Origin: Chrysemys picta bellii
Lineage: Eukaryota; Chordata; Testudines; Emydidae
DNA: 64,000 bases
Assembly (NCBI RefSeq): GCF_011386835.1
Contig: NC_088792.1
Location: forward strand, 62,789,287 to 62,853,286
Direction: 5' to 3'
Made by a program: the position numbers and the translations under genes. Below the pieces are notes generated by a model that was not told the DNA's origin, made no database searches, and saw nothing but the letters and a program-made list of their open reading frames with translations. Each line of letters opens with the position of its first letter. Position 1 is the stretch's first letter. Positions 26,001 to 61,750 of the stretch are shown here, in pieces.

Positions 26001-29000
26001 TAAACTTACTCTACCATTAACAAAGCATTAAACCTGACTGTATAACAACAGAGCAGCAGCTCCACCACATAGTTAAGAAACACTTCCTGTTTAAAAGACT
26101 CCAAGGCTCTTACTTGGATTGTCTTGAAATCAGTGCTTCAGGGGGGGTGCAGGGTAGCATTAATGGGGCAAATTTGGTGTCATTTCAGCAAAGGGTTTCT
26201 GAGATATGGCTCTTCTAAAAATTAACTGCAAAATCACCTGGTACTTCTAACACAGGTTTGCCCTCAGGTGTGGGCAAAAAGATCAGTCACTCTTATCCTT
26301 CCCAAAATGATCTCAACCACCTGGAATTTCTCTCAGTAAATTCCCTTTGGGGAAGCAATATTGAAAAAGTTATCAGGATAAAGTTTGAACCTTCAGGTTG
26401 GCATGAGCTAAACTGACCTGCCTAAAAGCATGAAATAGGCATGGGCAGCAAGAACAGGGATCTTCTGAAATTAGGAGGTTTTCAGGCCGTTAACCACAGT
26501 AACTGCGTGGTTTAACGTGTCATGCCTTGGTCATTGAACCTGAGCTTCACCTGTGCACTCCATGTTTGAACCCTACGTTAACAGCTTTCAGAGAACATGG
26601 GCTGTGCATGCTGGTTGTACTAGCATTCTGCAGGGGCTCATTTTGGAAGTTTTTACTGAGAGCAAAACTTCTAGTTCAATCGATTTTTAAGTGCTGTAAA
26701 ATCAACTTTCAGACCCTTTCACTTTAGAAATGTTGTCAAGGAATGAGCCTTGTTTAACAGACAATGATAGAAGATTATATCAGGCAGTTATGGTAATGGA
26801 ATCATGTTTCCTGCACAATGGAACTGAGCATGATCAAAGGACAGCAAGTCATTAGGTCAAGGGGTTCCTGATACACATGAGCTCTTCATAACATTTTGAG
26901 ATTCTGATTTTTTGGTGCAGAGCTAGGGAATACTTTCCTAGGCTGCTTCTTGCAGTGGAGAAGGGGTTCCAGGATCACTGCCCCTGATGCTTCTAGGATG
27001 GAAGTGGGATCAAAGCATTTAGCAAAGGTTTCTGCTCTTTCCCCATAGTACTGAGAGCAGGCATACAATGCAGAAATGGGGGTGAGGAGCTGGGACTAGG
27101 CATGTTCAGTGCAGTTCAAGATGAATGAAGTAGTTCACATCTATCTGCAACATGGAAGGCTCAGAGAGATGGGGAAGAGCCCCTTCTTCATGCACCAGAG
27201 CCCAGATCTGGATTTCTGCATCTCTACATAGCAGCTGGTACATGCGTTCCTTATAGCCCTGCTAACGGGTGAGAAGGGCTTGAAGCTGCAGGTGTATCAA
27301 TGCAGGGTGTGTTACAACAATGCAGGGAAGAATGAGGTGGAAAGGAGAGAGTTGTGTTGTGCAGTGAGGGATTCAGCTCTGTCCTCTCCTTTATGCGAAA
27401 CCCTTTACCCTGAGGATCCTGTGTATAGGCAGGAGTGGGAACTGTGGTGTGCTAGACAAGGAGATGATGCAGAGGTAGTGAAATGACTAACATGCAGTCA
27501 GTATATTCTAGGGCACACGAGGATGCTGAGAAGTTAATCCAAAATGTTATTAAATATTCCAAAACATATAAAGATAACAGTTAACATTTCTGAAAGGGCA
27601 CAAGGCAAACCTTAACTTCAGCTACACTCAATGTAACACAAACTTCTGAATCCCAGGAAATACAGAGTTATGGTACATGCCATTCCAGCAGTATTACCTT
27701 AACCTGTGAGTGATGTCCCAACACACATACTAGGTGTTACAGGAGTAGAGAGGTTATTTAACTTTGCATTTGGCACTGGAATAGTGTCCACAATTCAATA
27801 AAGATATTGATAAATTGGAGAGGGTTCAAAGAAGAGCTATGAGAATGATTAAAAGATTAGAAAACATGCCTGACCCTGTTGACTCAAGGGGCTCACTCTA
27901 TTTAATAAAGAGACTTAAAGGGTGACTTGATCAGTCTATAAATATCTACATGGGGTATAAATATTTAATAATGGACTCTTCAGTCTAGCAGAGAAAGTTA
28001 TAACATATCCAATAAATGAAAGCTGAAGCTAGAGAAATTCAGAAAGGAAATAAGGTGTAAATTTTTAAACATCAAGATTGGCTTTAGGAATTGTTTTGGG
28101 CCAGTTCTGTGTTGTACAGATCTAGACTAATCACAATAGTCCCTTCTGGCCTTGGAATCTGGGAACAGAGCAATGTAGGACAGCGTATTCCTACAGTCTA
28201 ACACCTTCTCTTTACGCAGGCAAAACTCTGTTTTACATCAGCTGTCGCAAACAGGTGTTACCTCCCCACACCCTGGACTACACTCAAACACTAAGCCTAA
28301 TCCATACAAGCTTGTTCTACCCTCTCTTTCCCTTAAGTCTTAGAGACCCTGGTCATATATATTCCACCACAACTCAACACTTGGAAGGGTACAAAGCACC
28401 ACAGGGCAACTTTAACTTTGTGGTCATGCACACTCAAGCCTACTGTAGCTCTTAGCTGCGTGCAGATCTGAGAGATGCAAATATTTTTGTTTCCTATTAA
28501 AAACTTACCTGGGCCTTTTCTCCCCTAAGACTTTACAGCCCACTGGAGTGAGTTGGCTTGCTGTAATCTCTTTGTAAGAACACACCTTTTTCTTCTGTCA
28601 GCCTCTCACGCGGTTTCTCTTCACTAACTTCTGGACAAGTCTATGCCTTGTCTACACCACAACAGAAGAGCCAAGGTCAGCTGGCTTGGATTGCAGGGCT
28701 AGTGTAGCCATTTGGGCTCAGGCTGGAGCTGGGGTTCTGAAGCCGAGAGAAGGGAAAGTTTTAGAGCCCAGGCTTCAGCCCAAGTGTCTACACTGCTGTG
28801 TTAAGCCCTGCAGCCTGAGCCCATGACCTGGGAGTCACAGCTGTGGGTTTTTTATGGTTGTACCCCGAGTACATCCATTTAGATTAGTGTGAGAGGAGAA
28901 TCCAGCCCTCTTCTAGTTGTAGAAGTATGTGGCATCACATGTTTCCATAAGAATAGACCACAGTCATTTAATCTAAAAGGCAATGTTCTGGATGGAATGC

Positions 29001-29460
29001 TAATAGCTACGCTCGAGATAGAATTGTGTGATGAGATACAGTGTGCGCAACTGCACCATGGCTCACAGATACCTTTCCTGAGGATAGAGCAGATGTAGCA
29101 AAACTGTAGGTAATCTACTACTAAGCAACTATTAAGTGCAGCATTGCAATGTACAAATGATTCAAGTTTCCATTTTGAGTGCCATTTGGAACTGTCTCTG
29201 TTTTTGATACAGGAGCACGATGGGACATCCAGTCAGGGCTCATAGCTGAAGCCCGGCTCAAGGATCTGACTCCAGCAATGCCAGTCATCTTTGTAAGAGC
29301 TATTCCAATTGATCGACAGGAAACCAAAAACATATATAAATGTCCAGTATATAAAACTAAAACCAGAGGGCCCACATGGGTTTGGACTTTCAATCTGAAG
29401 AGCAAGGAGAGGTCAGCTAAGTGGGTACTTGCAGGAGTAGCCTTACTCTTGGCCATTTAA
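4783..29460 (+). CDS. DNAH11: Axonemal dynein heavy chain 11, C-terminal 527 residues, nine exons
   Basis: Exons: 4783-5010, 9550-9741, 13460-13579, 17937-18179, 22597-22779, 22857-22972, 23562-23674, 25625-25765 and 29213-29460. All have GT-AG borders and matching phases. The product is the end of an outer-arm dynein heavy chain (about 4,500 residues in full): the AAA6 lid region, then the C-terminal domain. Diagnostic stretches are [52 protein letters not shown] and [11 protein letters not shown]. The protein drives microtubule sliding in motile cilia; human DNAH11 defects cause ciliary dyskinesia and laterality disorders. DNAH9 and DNAH17 are close paralogues. The DNAH11 call rests on residues such as [12 protein letters not shown] and on the convergent CDCA7L neighbour, as in human. 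The remaining 5' exons lie left of the window. Confidence 0.93.
5011..9549 (+). other. DNAH11 intron, mostly featureless
   Basis: AT-rich intron. It holds a short AGT-rich run near 5520-5540, an 12-bp perfect hairpin at 5993-6020, and scattered A- and T-runs. No exon or RNA gene was recognised. A moderately GC-richer block at about 5900-6300 may be an old repeat I cannot name. Confidence 0.6.
5993..6020. repeat. Perfect 12-bp stem hairpin
   Basis: ACACACTAGGCA is followed by the loop TAGC and then by its exact reverse complement. It lies in a DNAH11 intron. No flanking U-run or known element explains it. Confidence 0.8.
9550..9741 (+). CDS. DNAH11: DNAH11 exon (AAA6 lid)
   Basis: This exon has 64 codons, phase 0, acceptor TTTGGCAG and donor GTAAGA. 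It encodes [18 protein letters not shown] and the [19 protein letters not shown] block typical of axonemal dynein heavy chains. It joins the preceding exon at FDQ-DTLE, as in related dyneins. Confidence 0.95.
9742..13459 (+). other. DNAH11 intron
   Basis: AT-rich intron with no recognised exon. It contains one short fold-back repeat (11411-11492) and old interspersed sequence around 11300-11900. A fragment just before it, at 9418-9482, matches the left arm of the same type of fold-back repeat. Confidence 0.6.
11411..11492. repeat. Short palindromic (fold-back) interspersed repeat
   Basis: An arm reading CAGCTGGGGTAAAAATTGTC is mirrored downstream by GACAATTTACACCAGC around a centre TTGAAGTCAGTGG. 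The layout and text are typical of ancient fold-back repeats common in turtles, crocodilians and birds. Confidence 0.6.
13460..13579 (+). CDS. DNAH11: DNAH11 exon
   Basis: This exon has 40 codons, phase 0, acceptor TCGATAG and donor GTAATT. It encodes [17 protein letters not shown], then [11 protein letters not shown], one of the best conserved stretches near the end of all dynein heavy chains. Confidence 0.95.
15619..15801. mobile_element. Truncated fold-back DNA transposon
   Basis: It shares GTCGACTCCG-type and TGTAGCTGAAGTTG-type segments with the elements at 24514, 31600 and 38814, and ends with AGTGTAGACCAGGGC. The left part with the CTTCAGCTAC arm is missing. Confidence 0.65.
15929..17220. 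repeat. GC-rich composite repeat block
   Basis: It starts AGGGTTGCCAACTTTCCG and runs into C-rich and then G-rich degenerate tandem text (about 16100-16450, units like GGGGTGNGGGAGGGGGCTC). A segment near 16570-16610 (CAGCTCCCATTGGC) recurs in the hAT-type element at 19657. The long open frames here are by-products of base composition. I recognise the style as a turtle-type repeat but cannot name the family. Confidence 0.6.
17462..17640 (+). repeat. MIR SINE
   Basis: It carries the classic MIR sequence of landmarks: GTGGTTAAGGCACTTGACTG, GGTTCTATTCCTGCCTCT, TGAGCAAGATACT, TTTTCTCACCTATAG and ATAGTAATAATTCC. The old tRNA-derived SINE is well preserved in order. Confidence 0.8.
17937..18179 (+). 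CDS. DNAH11: DNAH11 exon (start of C-terminal domain)
   Basis: This exon has 81 codons, phase 0, acceptor TTGAAG and donor GTAAGG. It encodes [17 protein letters not shown], then [14 protein letters not shown] and [11 protein letters not shown], at the junction of the AAA6 lid and the C-terminal domain. A T-rich run at 17885-17898 lies upstream of the acceptor. Confidence 0.95.
18683..18765 (+). repeat. MIR SINE fragment
   Basis: TGTGGTTAAGATCAGGCTTC, AATTCCCAGCTCTG and TGATTCTGAGCAAATCATTT follow the MIR core order. Right end lost. Confidence 0.7.
19649..20225. mobile_element. Non-autonomous hAT-type transposon with 8-bp target duplication
   Basis: The element (19657-20217, 561 bp) starts CAGGGGTGGGGAAAC and ends GTAGTTTGCCCACCCTG, near-perfect inverted ends. 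It is flanked by GCCTAGAG and GCCTAGAA, an 8-bp target duplication with one mismatch, as expected for hAT. The inside is GC-rich with an internal palindrome (CAGCTCCCATTGG ... CCAATGGGAGCTG near 19980-20022). It has no transposase frame. Confidence 0.88.
20527..20580. repeat. GT/GC dinucleotide microsatellite
   Basis: A run of about eight GT units grades into alternating purine-pyrimidine text such as GCATGCATGTGCGCACGCGC, a sequence able to adopt Z-DNA. Confidence 0.8.
22425..22520 (+). repeat. L2/MIR-type 3' end
   Basis: GATTGTCAGCTCTTTGGGGC, GCACAGTGTCTAGCAC and ACTGTAATACAAATAA follow the well-known L2/CORE-SINE 3' text. It ends about 75 bp before a DNAH11 exon. Confidence 0.7.
22597..22779 (+). 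CDS. DNAH11: DNAH11 exon
   Basis: This exon has 61 codons, phase 0, acceptor AATAAG and donor GTAAGA. It encodes [17 protein letters not shown] and [16 protein letters not shown]. The PEEFN and IMQK residues favour DNAH11 over DNAH9. The acceptor has a weak pyrimidine tract. Confidence 0.95.
22857..22972 (+). CDS. DNAH11: DNAH11 exon
   Basis: The exon starts in phase 0 and ends after two bases of a Trp codon. Acceptor TTCACAG, donor GTAAGT. It encodes [13 protein letters not shown] and [12 protein letters not shown]. The intron before it is only 77 bp, very short against the multi-kilobase neighbours. Confidence 0.95.
22973..23561 (+). other. DNAH11 intron without recognised features
   Basis: An intron of about 590 bp. 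I see no repeat or conserved element in it. Confidence 0.6.
23562..23674 (+). CDS. DNAH11: DNAH11 exon
   Basis: The first G completes the split Trp codon from the previous exon. It encodes [17 protein letters not shown] and [14 protein letters not shown], the signature block of the dynein C-terminal domain, and ends one base into an Ala codon. Acceptor GTTTCAG, donor GTGAGT. Confidence 0.95.
23675..25624 (+). other. DNAH11 intron
   Basis: It holds one complete fold-back DNA transposon (24514-24799). The remainder is AT-rich with nothing recognised. Confidence 0.6.
24514..24799. mobile_element. Fold-back DNA transposon (GGCCTTGTCTACAC ends)
   Basis: Inverted ends CTAAGGCCTTGTCTACACT and AGTGTAGACAAGCCCTTAG match at 18 of 19 positions, 286 bp in all. 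Internal palindromes: CTTCAGCTAC...GTAGCTGAAG near 24560, and a GTCAATTTAGTGGGTCT / AGACCCGCTAAATCGAC pair near 24720-24760. No coding capacity. The 3-bp flank could be TCC (if CTAAGG is element) or an altered TAA/TTA; the superfamily is therefore uncertain, with Harbinger likely. Confidence 0.8.
25625..25765 (+). CDS. DNAH11: DNAH11 exon
   Basis: The acceptor TTTTAAG lacks the usual C before AG but follows a T-run. The exon completes a split Ala codon and encodes [17 protein letters not shown], then [17 protein letters not shown], ending one base into a Gly codon. Donor GTAAGA. Confidence 0.95.
27773..28165 (+). mobile_element. CR1 LINE 3' fragment
   Basis: The text resembling [18 protein letters not shown], from about 27810, is the end of a CR1 reverse-transcriptase frame, now with stops. 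It leads to the CR1 tail text AGACTAATCACAATAGTCCC and TTCTGGCCTTGGAATCTGGG. CR1 is the dominant LINE of turtles, crocodilians and birds. Confidence 0.75.
28646..28870. mobile_element. DNA transposon relic (CCTTGTCTACACCAC end)
   Basis: The left end CCTTGTCTACACCACAACAG fits the GGCCTTGTCTACAC family. Internal text GGGCTCAGGCTGGAGC and AAGTGTCTACACTGC is typical of a second turtle-type element with similar ends. The right end is not clear. Confidence 0.6.
29213..29460 (+). CDS. DNAH11: DNAH11 terminal coding exon
   Basis: The exon completes the split Gly codon and encodes [37 protein letters not shown] and [13 protein letters not shown], then TAA at 29458-29460. The [10 protein letters not shown] ending is characteristic of axonemal dynein heavy chains. 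Acceptor GATACAG. Confidence 0.96.
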
Positions 29461-30568
29461 TAGTGAGCCAACAGTCACGTGTTGTCACACAGCATGTAGT
29501 CAAAAGGAGATAAATGTTTTTCTCACATTCAGCTGTTATGTACACTTTATTTTGCCCCACTGCACCCTACTGTGAAGAGTTATATGATGCTCTAATGAAT
29601 GTTGTACAAATCCTCCACCTGTGTCTGTCTCTATAAACTAGATTTATACTTGTTAATCAACATTTTCCCTCAGAGAGGCAGGTTAAACTCTATATTCATA
29701 CTGAACCCCCCCCACACAAAATACTTCTCTATTGAAAATGCTTTATTATCTCTAAAACATCCAATATTTTACACAAATTTTGACAATCTGAGGCTGCAGT
29801 AATATGGGTTTTTACAAAGTGTTGTTTGTAAAGCCTGCCTTTAGCTAAGCAGACACAGAGGAATTATTTTTAAAAAAACATACTTAGCACTGTACAATTA
29901 AAAGGGTCAATATCACTCTGACCGCAGGTGCAGCACTGCTGAACCAACTACCTTTTAAAAATAAACTAAACAAAATGTTTCCACAAAACACCCCTTGCAC
30001 TTACAAATTCTCCTGGTTGAGGGGAAAAAGAGGAACAGATGGATGGTGAACTGAATTTCAGTAAAATTTTCAAAAGGACTCCCGCCCATCTTTGCAGGGG
30101 CAAAACTTTACTTTTGCCCACCAACTGAGGCATGCAGTTACTCGATTTGCTCATGCACACAAAGGAAGGCTTTCGAAAACTCAGATGTGTAATAATACTT
30201 TTTTGGCCTAAGCAAACTATTAAGATCTCCCCCGACTCGTTATATTTTTAGTGCTACACAATTCCCTTCACAGCCTCTGGAGTTAAGCACCTACTTGGTT
30301 CTGTAGCCCGACTGAAAATTAACCACTGAAGTTTTAAAAGTGCTGTTCTGCTCTGTATACAGGTGTCGGTGCATAAAAGAATGTTCTGCATGTAAATTCC
30401 TCATGCAAAGATTTCTCTGGTAATGTTTTAGTAAAGACCAATCAGTAAAAAAAAAAAAAAAAAAATTCCAAAGCTATATTCTACAATTCTATCTTGTATA
30501 AACATCATTGTAGTAAAAAAAAAAAAAAAAACACTTGTCTGCAGGTCAGGCAGCTGTGCTCAGCATCC
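29461..30568. other. Convergent 3' UTR region of DNAH11 and CDCA7L
   Basis: The interval between the two stop codons is 1,108 bp. On the + strand an AATAAA at 29960-29965 could end DNAH11 transcripts, and a second lies at 30730-30735. On the - strand AATAAA occurs at 29742-29747 and 29546-29551 and could end CDCA7L transcripts. If the nearest signals are used, the two 3' UTRs overlap by roughly 200 bp. Two A-runs at about 30449-30467 and 30515-30532 read as U-runs in CDCA7L mRNA. No other gene is visible here. Confidence 0.6.
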
Positions 30569-56121
<25,553 letters not shown>

Positions 56122-56810
56122 CCTGCTGCGCCCCCCCACGCCCGGGACGCGCCGCCGCCGCCCCAGCCCAGGAGCTACTGCGCCGCCGACGTTGGGCCGC
56201 AGAGCGCGGCTTCCCCCGGACGTGCGGGGGGCAGGGCGGGCGCGGGGCCCAGCCAGAGCCGCCGCCGCCTGCTCCGCCCGGGGGCGACGCGCGGGCTGCG
56301 CTGGGCCCGCCCCCGAGCCCTGCTCGCCGCAGGGCGGCTGCGAGGCGCTGGTAACCCCACTCCTGGGGGGCCGGCTCGGGCCCCCGTTGATTGCGGGGAG
56401 GGGGGACCGGCCCTGCCACGGGGGCCACAGATTGAGGGCACCGCGTTACCCCTTCCGCGCTGTGGAACCTTCCCGCCCTGAGCGCCACAGTTGGGGCCAC
56501 CCAGCCCCCGACGGAGACAGGGCGAGGGCCATGGAAGGGTTTGGCCATCAGCCTGGCTACTGCTCCCGGAGAGGTGGATGAAAAGCCCTGCCCTCCACCT
56601 GGGAAGCGTCTAGACACTCGGGGCCCCGCTGCCGTGCATTGCAACACTGCCACTGTATTGGAGACGATCCCGCACCCCATCGGCTGGGCTAGGGGAGACC
56701 AGGCTGCAGAGAGGCTTCTCCAGGCAGAGGGCCCGCTAGTTAGGCAGTTAGTGGGGACAACTACGTTCCAGCCCCAGCTCTGCTGCGGAGATCCTTGGGC
56801 AAGTCAGTTA
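56122..56810. other. CDCA7L upstream flank
   Basis: The CpG island runs to about 56540. The rest is unclassified until the MIR half at 56745. No start of a divergent gene is recognised. Confidence 0.55.
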
Positions 56811-57190
56811 GGCCAGGTCTACACCAGGAGCGTTTCGCATAGCTATACTAGCAATGCACGGATAGCGAGGATGCAGTTTGTAGCAGGAAAACTCAGCACT
56901 GTTGCTAATACAGCTGATTTAAGCCCCTCATCTTTCCCCACCCAGGCCCTGTGTGAAATAAGCGATACTGGGAAAAGTGCAGTTCGCTGGTATAACTATT
57001 TGCACTAGGGTCTTCAAGTGGCATAGCTATGTGGGCCGCAAATCAGTCAAACATCCCTCAGACCAACATAGCTTATGCTGAGAAAAGTTTGTAGTGTAGA
57101 CCTGGTCATAGTCTCTCTGTAAAATTGGGATAATAGGCAATAGCCTTTCCCTACTTCACAGGGGTGTTGATAAGATCAATCCATTAAAAA
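56745..57190 (+). repeat. MIR SINE split by a DNA transposon
   Basis: The left half (56745-56810) has CCAGCCCCAGCTCTGC and TTGGGCAAGTCAGTTA. The right half (57108-57190) has GTCTCTCTGTAAAATTGGGA and the TAATAGG...CTACTTCACAGGG text. Together they form one MIR in correct order. Confidence 0.85.
56811..57107. mobile_element. Non-autonomous transposon nested in a MIR
   Basis: The inverted ends GGCCAGGTCTACACCA and TAGTGTAGACCTGGTC bound 297 bp. The flanks are TTA (left) and ATA (right), a possible degraded 3-bp target site. Non-coding. It is younger than the MIR it interrupts. Confidence 0.85.
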
Positions 57191-60100
57191 CTGTGCAGGC
57201 ACTGTGATGATATGGTCATGTGTACCACAGTGAGTTCCTTATACATAACATTTCTCTCCAGCCTGCTGCTCGCTATGCTGGTGGTCACCCCTCCATCCCT
57301 GAAGGGGCTGTATGTCAGTCCCACAGCTATTTATTAACCCCTTATCTGTGCTGATGCTATGCTCTTCCAGTCTTCAATCCGAAGTGTTCATAATTCATGA
57401 TGAGTCAATCCCCAAAATCATGATTGACTTAAAAATCATGGGTATTTGTAATTGATCTGTTTTGGTGCTTTCTGTTTTTTTAGTCTGTATGTTTCACATT
57501 TTCAAACTTTTCTCTGGAATAAGAAGAGCTAGGGGGTTTGGTGTTTTTTTGAATGAAAGCCAAGATTTGTGACTGCAGCAGCTGAGGCTTTAAGAAAAAC
57601 ACCAAATATTATGAGACTTGTGATAAAATAAGACTGTGAAGTCTGCCATCTTTTCAAGTAAGGAAATTTAAGCCCCACAAGCAAGTACGTCAGGAGAAAT
57701 GGTAGAGCTTAAAGCCATATTACTAGTCCCCTGATCCCTCCTCCAGCCTCAGCTGTTCTAACTTTTGTCACTGGTAACAGCCCTGTGGGGCCAATATGCT
57801 GGATCAGCACTGCATTCTCCAACACACCTGTGAGGGAGTACAGCTCCAGTTATGCCGGCTTTACAGTGACAAGAGAGATCCCAGCTATGCCTTTAAGGCT
57901 GCAAAAGGGCTGTACTATGAGTCAGGATGTGGTCCTAGATGTATTTATTGATAGAGAGAGAGAGAGAGAACCGAAACAATTACTTTCCAATACAAATGAA
58001 ATATTTATTTCTTAATAAATGTAGCTAATACTATTTAAAGGTACTCTGGTAGTTTAAGCCCTGAGCCTGCAAGTATGAAAGCATGTGCTTATAATATGGG
58101 TTTTGGTACAAGTACAGTTTTGTAAACCCTAAAATGAGGAATAGAAATGTTTTCATGAAAAAAAATGGTTGTATATAAACATTTCTATGCTGTTTGCAAC
58201 CTTTAACTGCAATATTGTGCTAATACAAGTGAAACCAAAGGTGAAACTGAGTAGAAGCAGTTAAGCTTTGTTGCAATATCCAACCAGGAGAAATGCAAAA
58301 GGAAAACAAATATAGTTTCAAAAGTTGAAAAGTAAATCAGATTGAAGGACAGCAAAAAAGGGAAACTTAAATCATATCTGTTTTTAAAATAATTTCCCCC
58401 TCTAACAGTTTCCTATTTTAATATTTACTTCCAAATTCCCAATAGCAAGAAGAAAAATAAAAATAAATAATAAAAAACAATCTCTTCCAGCTTCCCAGCA
58501 ATAAGCAATATGATGAGTGAGGTTCAATGACTTAGCCAGTATACATACAAATTTATGAATATAGGACTTGTAATAGTAAATCATACCAAAGGTCCTTCCA
58601 GTCCAGTATCCTAATACCAGATGCTTACTGCTTTGTAGTGTAAGACCCTGTAGTGGAAAATTAGTGGAGACGGATGAAGCCAGAATGAATAGTTTGACTT
58701 TACATTTCTAGGTTCAATTTGCAGGGCTGGTAGTTGGAATATATATACTGTAAACTGAGTAGCTGTGACACGGCAATTAAAGACACAGGAGAGTTGGAAG
58801 CTCATGATGGATGCCCTATTACAAGATCACTTTTCAATCACTTGAATGTTTTACTTGACTAGAACATAGTAACAGGTCATCACTAAGGATAAATGAACCA
58901 GCCTGAGCTTTTGCCCCAAACCTTAGCCCAAAGTCAACATCTGAGGATCAAAAATTTAACTTTTTTTCTCTTGCCTCTCTTCTTCCTGCTTTTTTTCTGA
59001 TACAGAAATACCAAACACTACAAGACAGGCTATTCTTGCAGTCTATTCTTGAATTTTCAAACCAGTATATACCAGAAATATCACACACAAAAATCTGTTC
59101 TTGTGAAATTTCCAGTCTGGTAATGGAAGAAAGAGCAAACTATCCTTTCACCACTTTCTTCAGAAGAAGAAAACCCACATCATGAAATATATATCAAATG
59201 GCAGAAGGGTGGCTTCATGTAATTTACCATTTGATCTTGCTCAATGTAACAAACACTAATTGATTCCTAACATGGGCCATCCAGTTGAGCAGCAGAGTAC
59301 TTCTGTGCCTCCATATACTAGCCATATGGGGATTACTTGTTAGAATTGAGTCTGAGGAAAGGGGTTACCAGAAAACAAAAAACCATTAAGCCAAAGCATA
59401 CAATTTAAATAATGGTTTGCTTTGCAGCATCCACTATAGTGTCACTCAGGGCACCGAAGTAAGTAGCTTTTCAGAGAGTGGGAGAAGGGAGAGTAGACAA
59501 AGGGTGAGAATTATGTATTATATTAGCAAAAGTCAAATGTGAACATTTTAAAATATAAAAGTTTCTTGTGTGATACAAGGCTCATACATTCCTTAAAGAT
59601 CTACCCTTTATATATCCTATTGCTGACTCTGGGTTTCTGCTCCTCTTGCTTGTTCCCAACAGTCTAGGTTATAAAGCACTCCATTCAGTTAAAAAGCTGT
59701 CAAGGAGCTAGCCTGGATTTTGAACAGCAGATTTCAAATTATTGTGTTAGAATGTCCTGTGTTAAATTAGATTGAATTAAATTGCATTCTATTACAATAC
59801 AAATGTGTGGCTGTTATGCTGTTACAGATACATTATGAACTGTCTAATCCTGTGCTATTTTATGCCATTTGCGGCTTTCTTTCTTTTTTTTTTTTTTAAT
59901 TTTCCACTTTTGTACCTCTCACACTCATTCTCCTTCCCAATATTTTTTTTAAATCCTTTGTCTCTTCTACTGCTCTTTATGTCCCCGTTTAGCCACTCTG
60001 GATTCTGTTGCTCTTTTAGCTTTTTTTTATTTTACTGGAATTAATTTGATTATAACCTCTCCAACTGTATCTCAAATAGCTCTCACCTTACCAGTGTAGA

Positions 60101-61453
60101 TTTCCTATGCATTACTGAATTCCTGCCAATTTTCTTTCTTGCTTTTCACATTACTTCAAAGTCTGCTTTTCTGAGTTCCAGTCATCTTTGTGTTATTGCC
60201 TTTTCTATATACTCTCATCAGCATCTCAAACCTGATGATATAACTAGATCCTAGGTGCTCTTCAACCGTCCTTAACCTTATATATTAGCCCTGAATTACT
60301 TTACAACTATTGGGTCCAGAATAGCCTCTGACCTTGCTCACCGTATGAGAATATTTTTGATTGTCTTTGAGTCCAGACGTTGGACATTTAAACTATGTAA
60401 TGAAACTTATAACCTTAAGTTCTGCAGCTCAGGATGAACACTATAATTGGACTACAATACTTCTGAACTGTAGCATTCTGAACAGACAAATGCATACATG
60501 AAGAAATTATTAGCTACTGTGAAGATATATCAACTGTATCAAATCTATCAATTGATATGGGCCTCATCACTATAGTGCCATATTGATATACAGAATGCCC
60601 TGGTAAATTGGAATGATTACTGTCAGTTTTAAATTTGATAATTACAAGGAAAATCTAAGTTACAATATTGGACATTAATGCTTTCAGTCCCCCAAGCGGA
60701 TGAATATTAAAACCAGTCCCCCCGTTCCTGAGCTCCATTTCTAATGCTTCCTCCTCCAACAGTTACTAATTTGGGGGCCATTGTAATCATGACTTTAGGA
60801 ATTTTTGCTCCCACCTTCTGCCACCTCATTTCTCCAAGACCTGTCAAGCATTTTAAGTAGTATGCACTTTCCCACACTTCTCAATGAATGCTGACATACC
60901 TAACTTAAAAGGATTACTTTCTGCTGAGAGGAATTGTAATCCTCTTTTCCTGCTCTGTAAATCCTCTGGTAAGTGAAAAAGAAAGGCCAAGATCTGTTCT
61001 GCTGTGCAGGGCAAATCACCATCTCATAAGGCATAGCTGAAACATCAAATCTAAGATTTACTTGTGGTCACACTTGTCTGGGAACTGTCTCTGTTGTATT
61101 AATTCATTGGCCTCTTACATCACTTTTTTTTTTTTGATGCTTTGATATTTTCTGTTTTAGTTTCTAAATATATGTGTACACACACATAACTTACTTTAAT
61201 TGTATGCAGAATAAAAACAAGAAATCTAGCTATGGTATTTTATAAGTTGCTTATGATATTGAATTGCCTAAGCATTAATACAGCTTTTAGTATTATAATT
61301 ATAAACCCTATAATAATACAGTAAGCATATTTATCATATTTAAAAACTAGTGATTTTCCAAACTAGCCAAAACCAACTGGGAAATTCTGCAGAATTTTCA
61401 GAAGTTGCTTTTTTAAGGGAGTTATCTGGTATTCATAAAGGTCCTGACTCCGA
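57191..61453. other. Intergenic sequence without recognised genes
   Basis: AT-rich DNA upstream of CDCA7L. It has a GA microsatellite near 57953-57970 and T-runs near 59885-59900 and 61125-61135. No coding exon or named repeat recognised. Confidence 0.55.
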
Positions 61454-61750
61454 GGACTTGTCTTCACTTATGAGTTAACATGGGGTAACACAAGGTTGAG
61501 TGTTCCCCTTAACTCAGCTTCCATCCACACACAAAACCCTTCACTCGTGTGTGGCAGCGTTAGTAACACAAGCTGGCTGGCACATCTGGGGGTTTCAGAC
61601 AGACCTCAAATGAGCTCATCATGTCAGCCACTAACATAATCTCTCTCTCTAGTGTGGATGTAGGTTAATGCTGTCACACAACAATCAAGTGCCAGTAGTC
61701 CTCCCATGCCTTCTCAGGATTCCCCTAGGGCCCTCCACCCTCTGGTCTTT
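61454..61750. mobile_element. DNA transposon relic, same family as 39586
   Basis: The left end GGACTTGTCTTCACTTATGA matches the TCTTCACTACAGAGTTAACC end of the 39586 copy. Shared internal text includes AAGCTGGCTGGCA, CTCAGCTTCCATCCACACA and the CCCATGCCTTCTCAGGATTC region. The right end is not defined. Confidence 0.65.

Larger units (their letters stand above)
25766..29212 (+). other. DNAH11 last intron
   Basis: It contains a CR1 3' fragment (27773-28165) and a DNA transposon relic (28646-28870). Other stretches show no recognised features. Confidence 0.6.

Noticed and set aside
4783..29460. DNAH9 or DNAH17 as the dynein identity
   Set aside because: The C-terminal domain residues and the convergent CDCA7L neighbour both fit DNAH11 better, though no alignment could be run.
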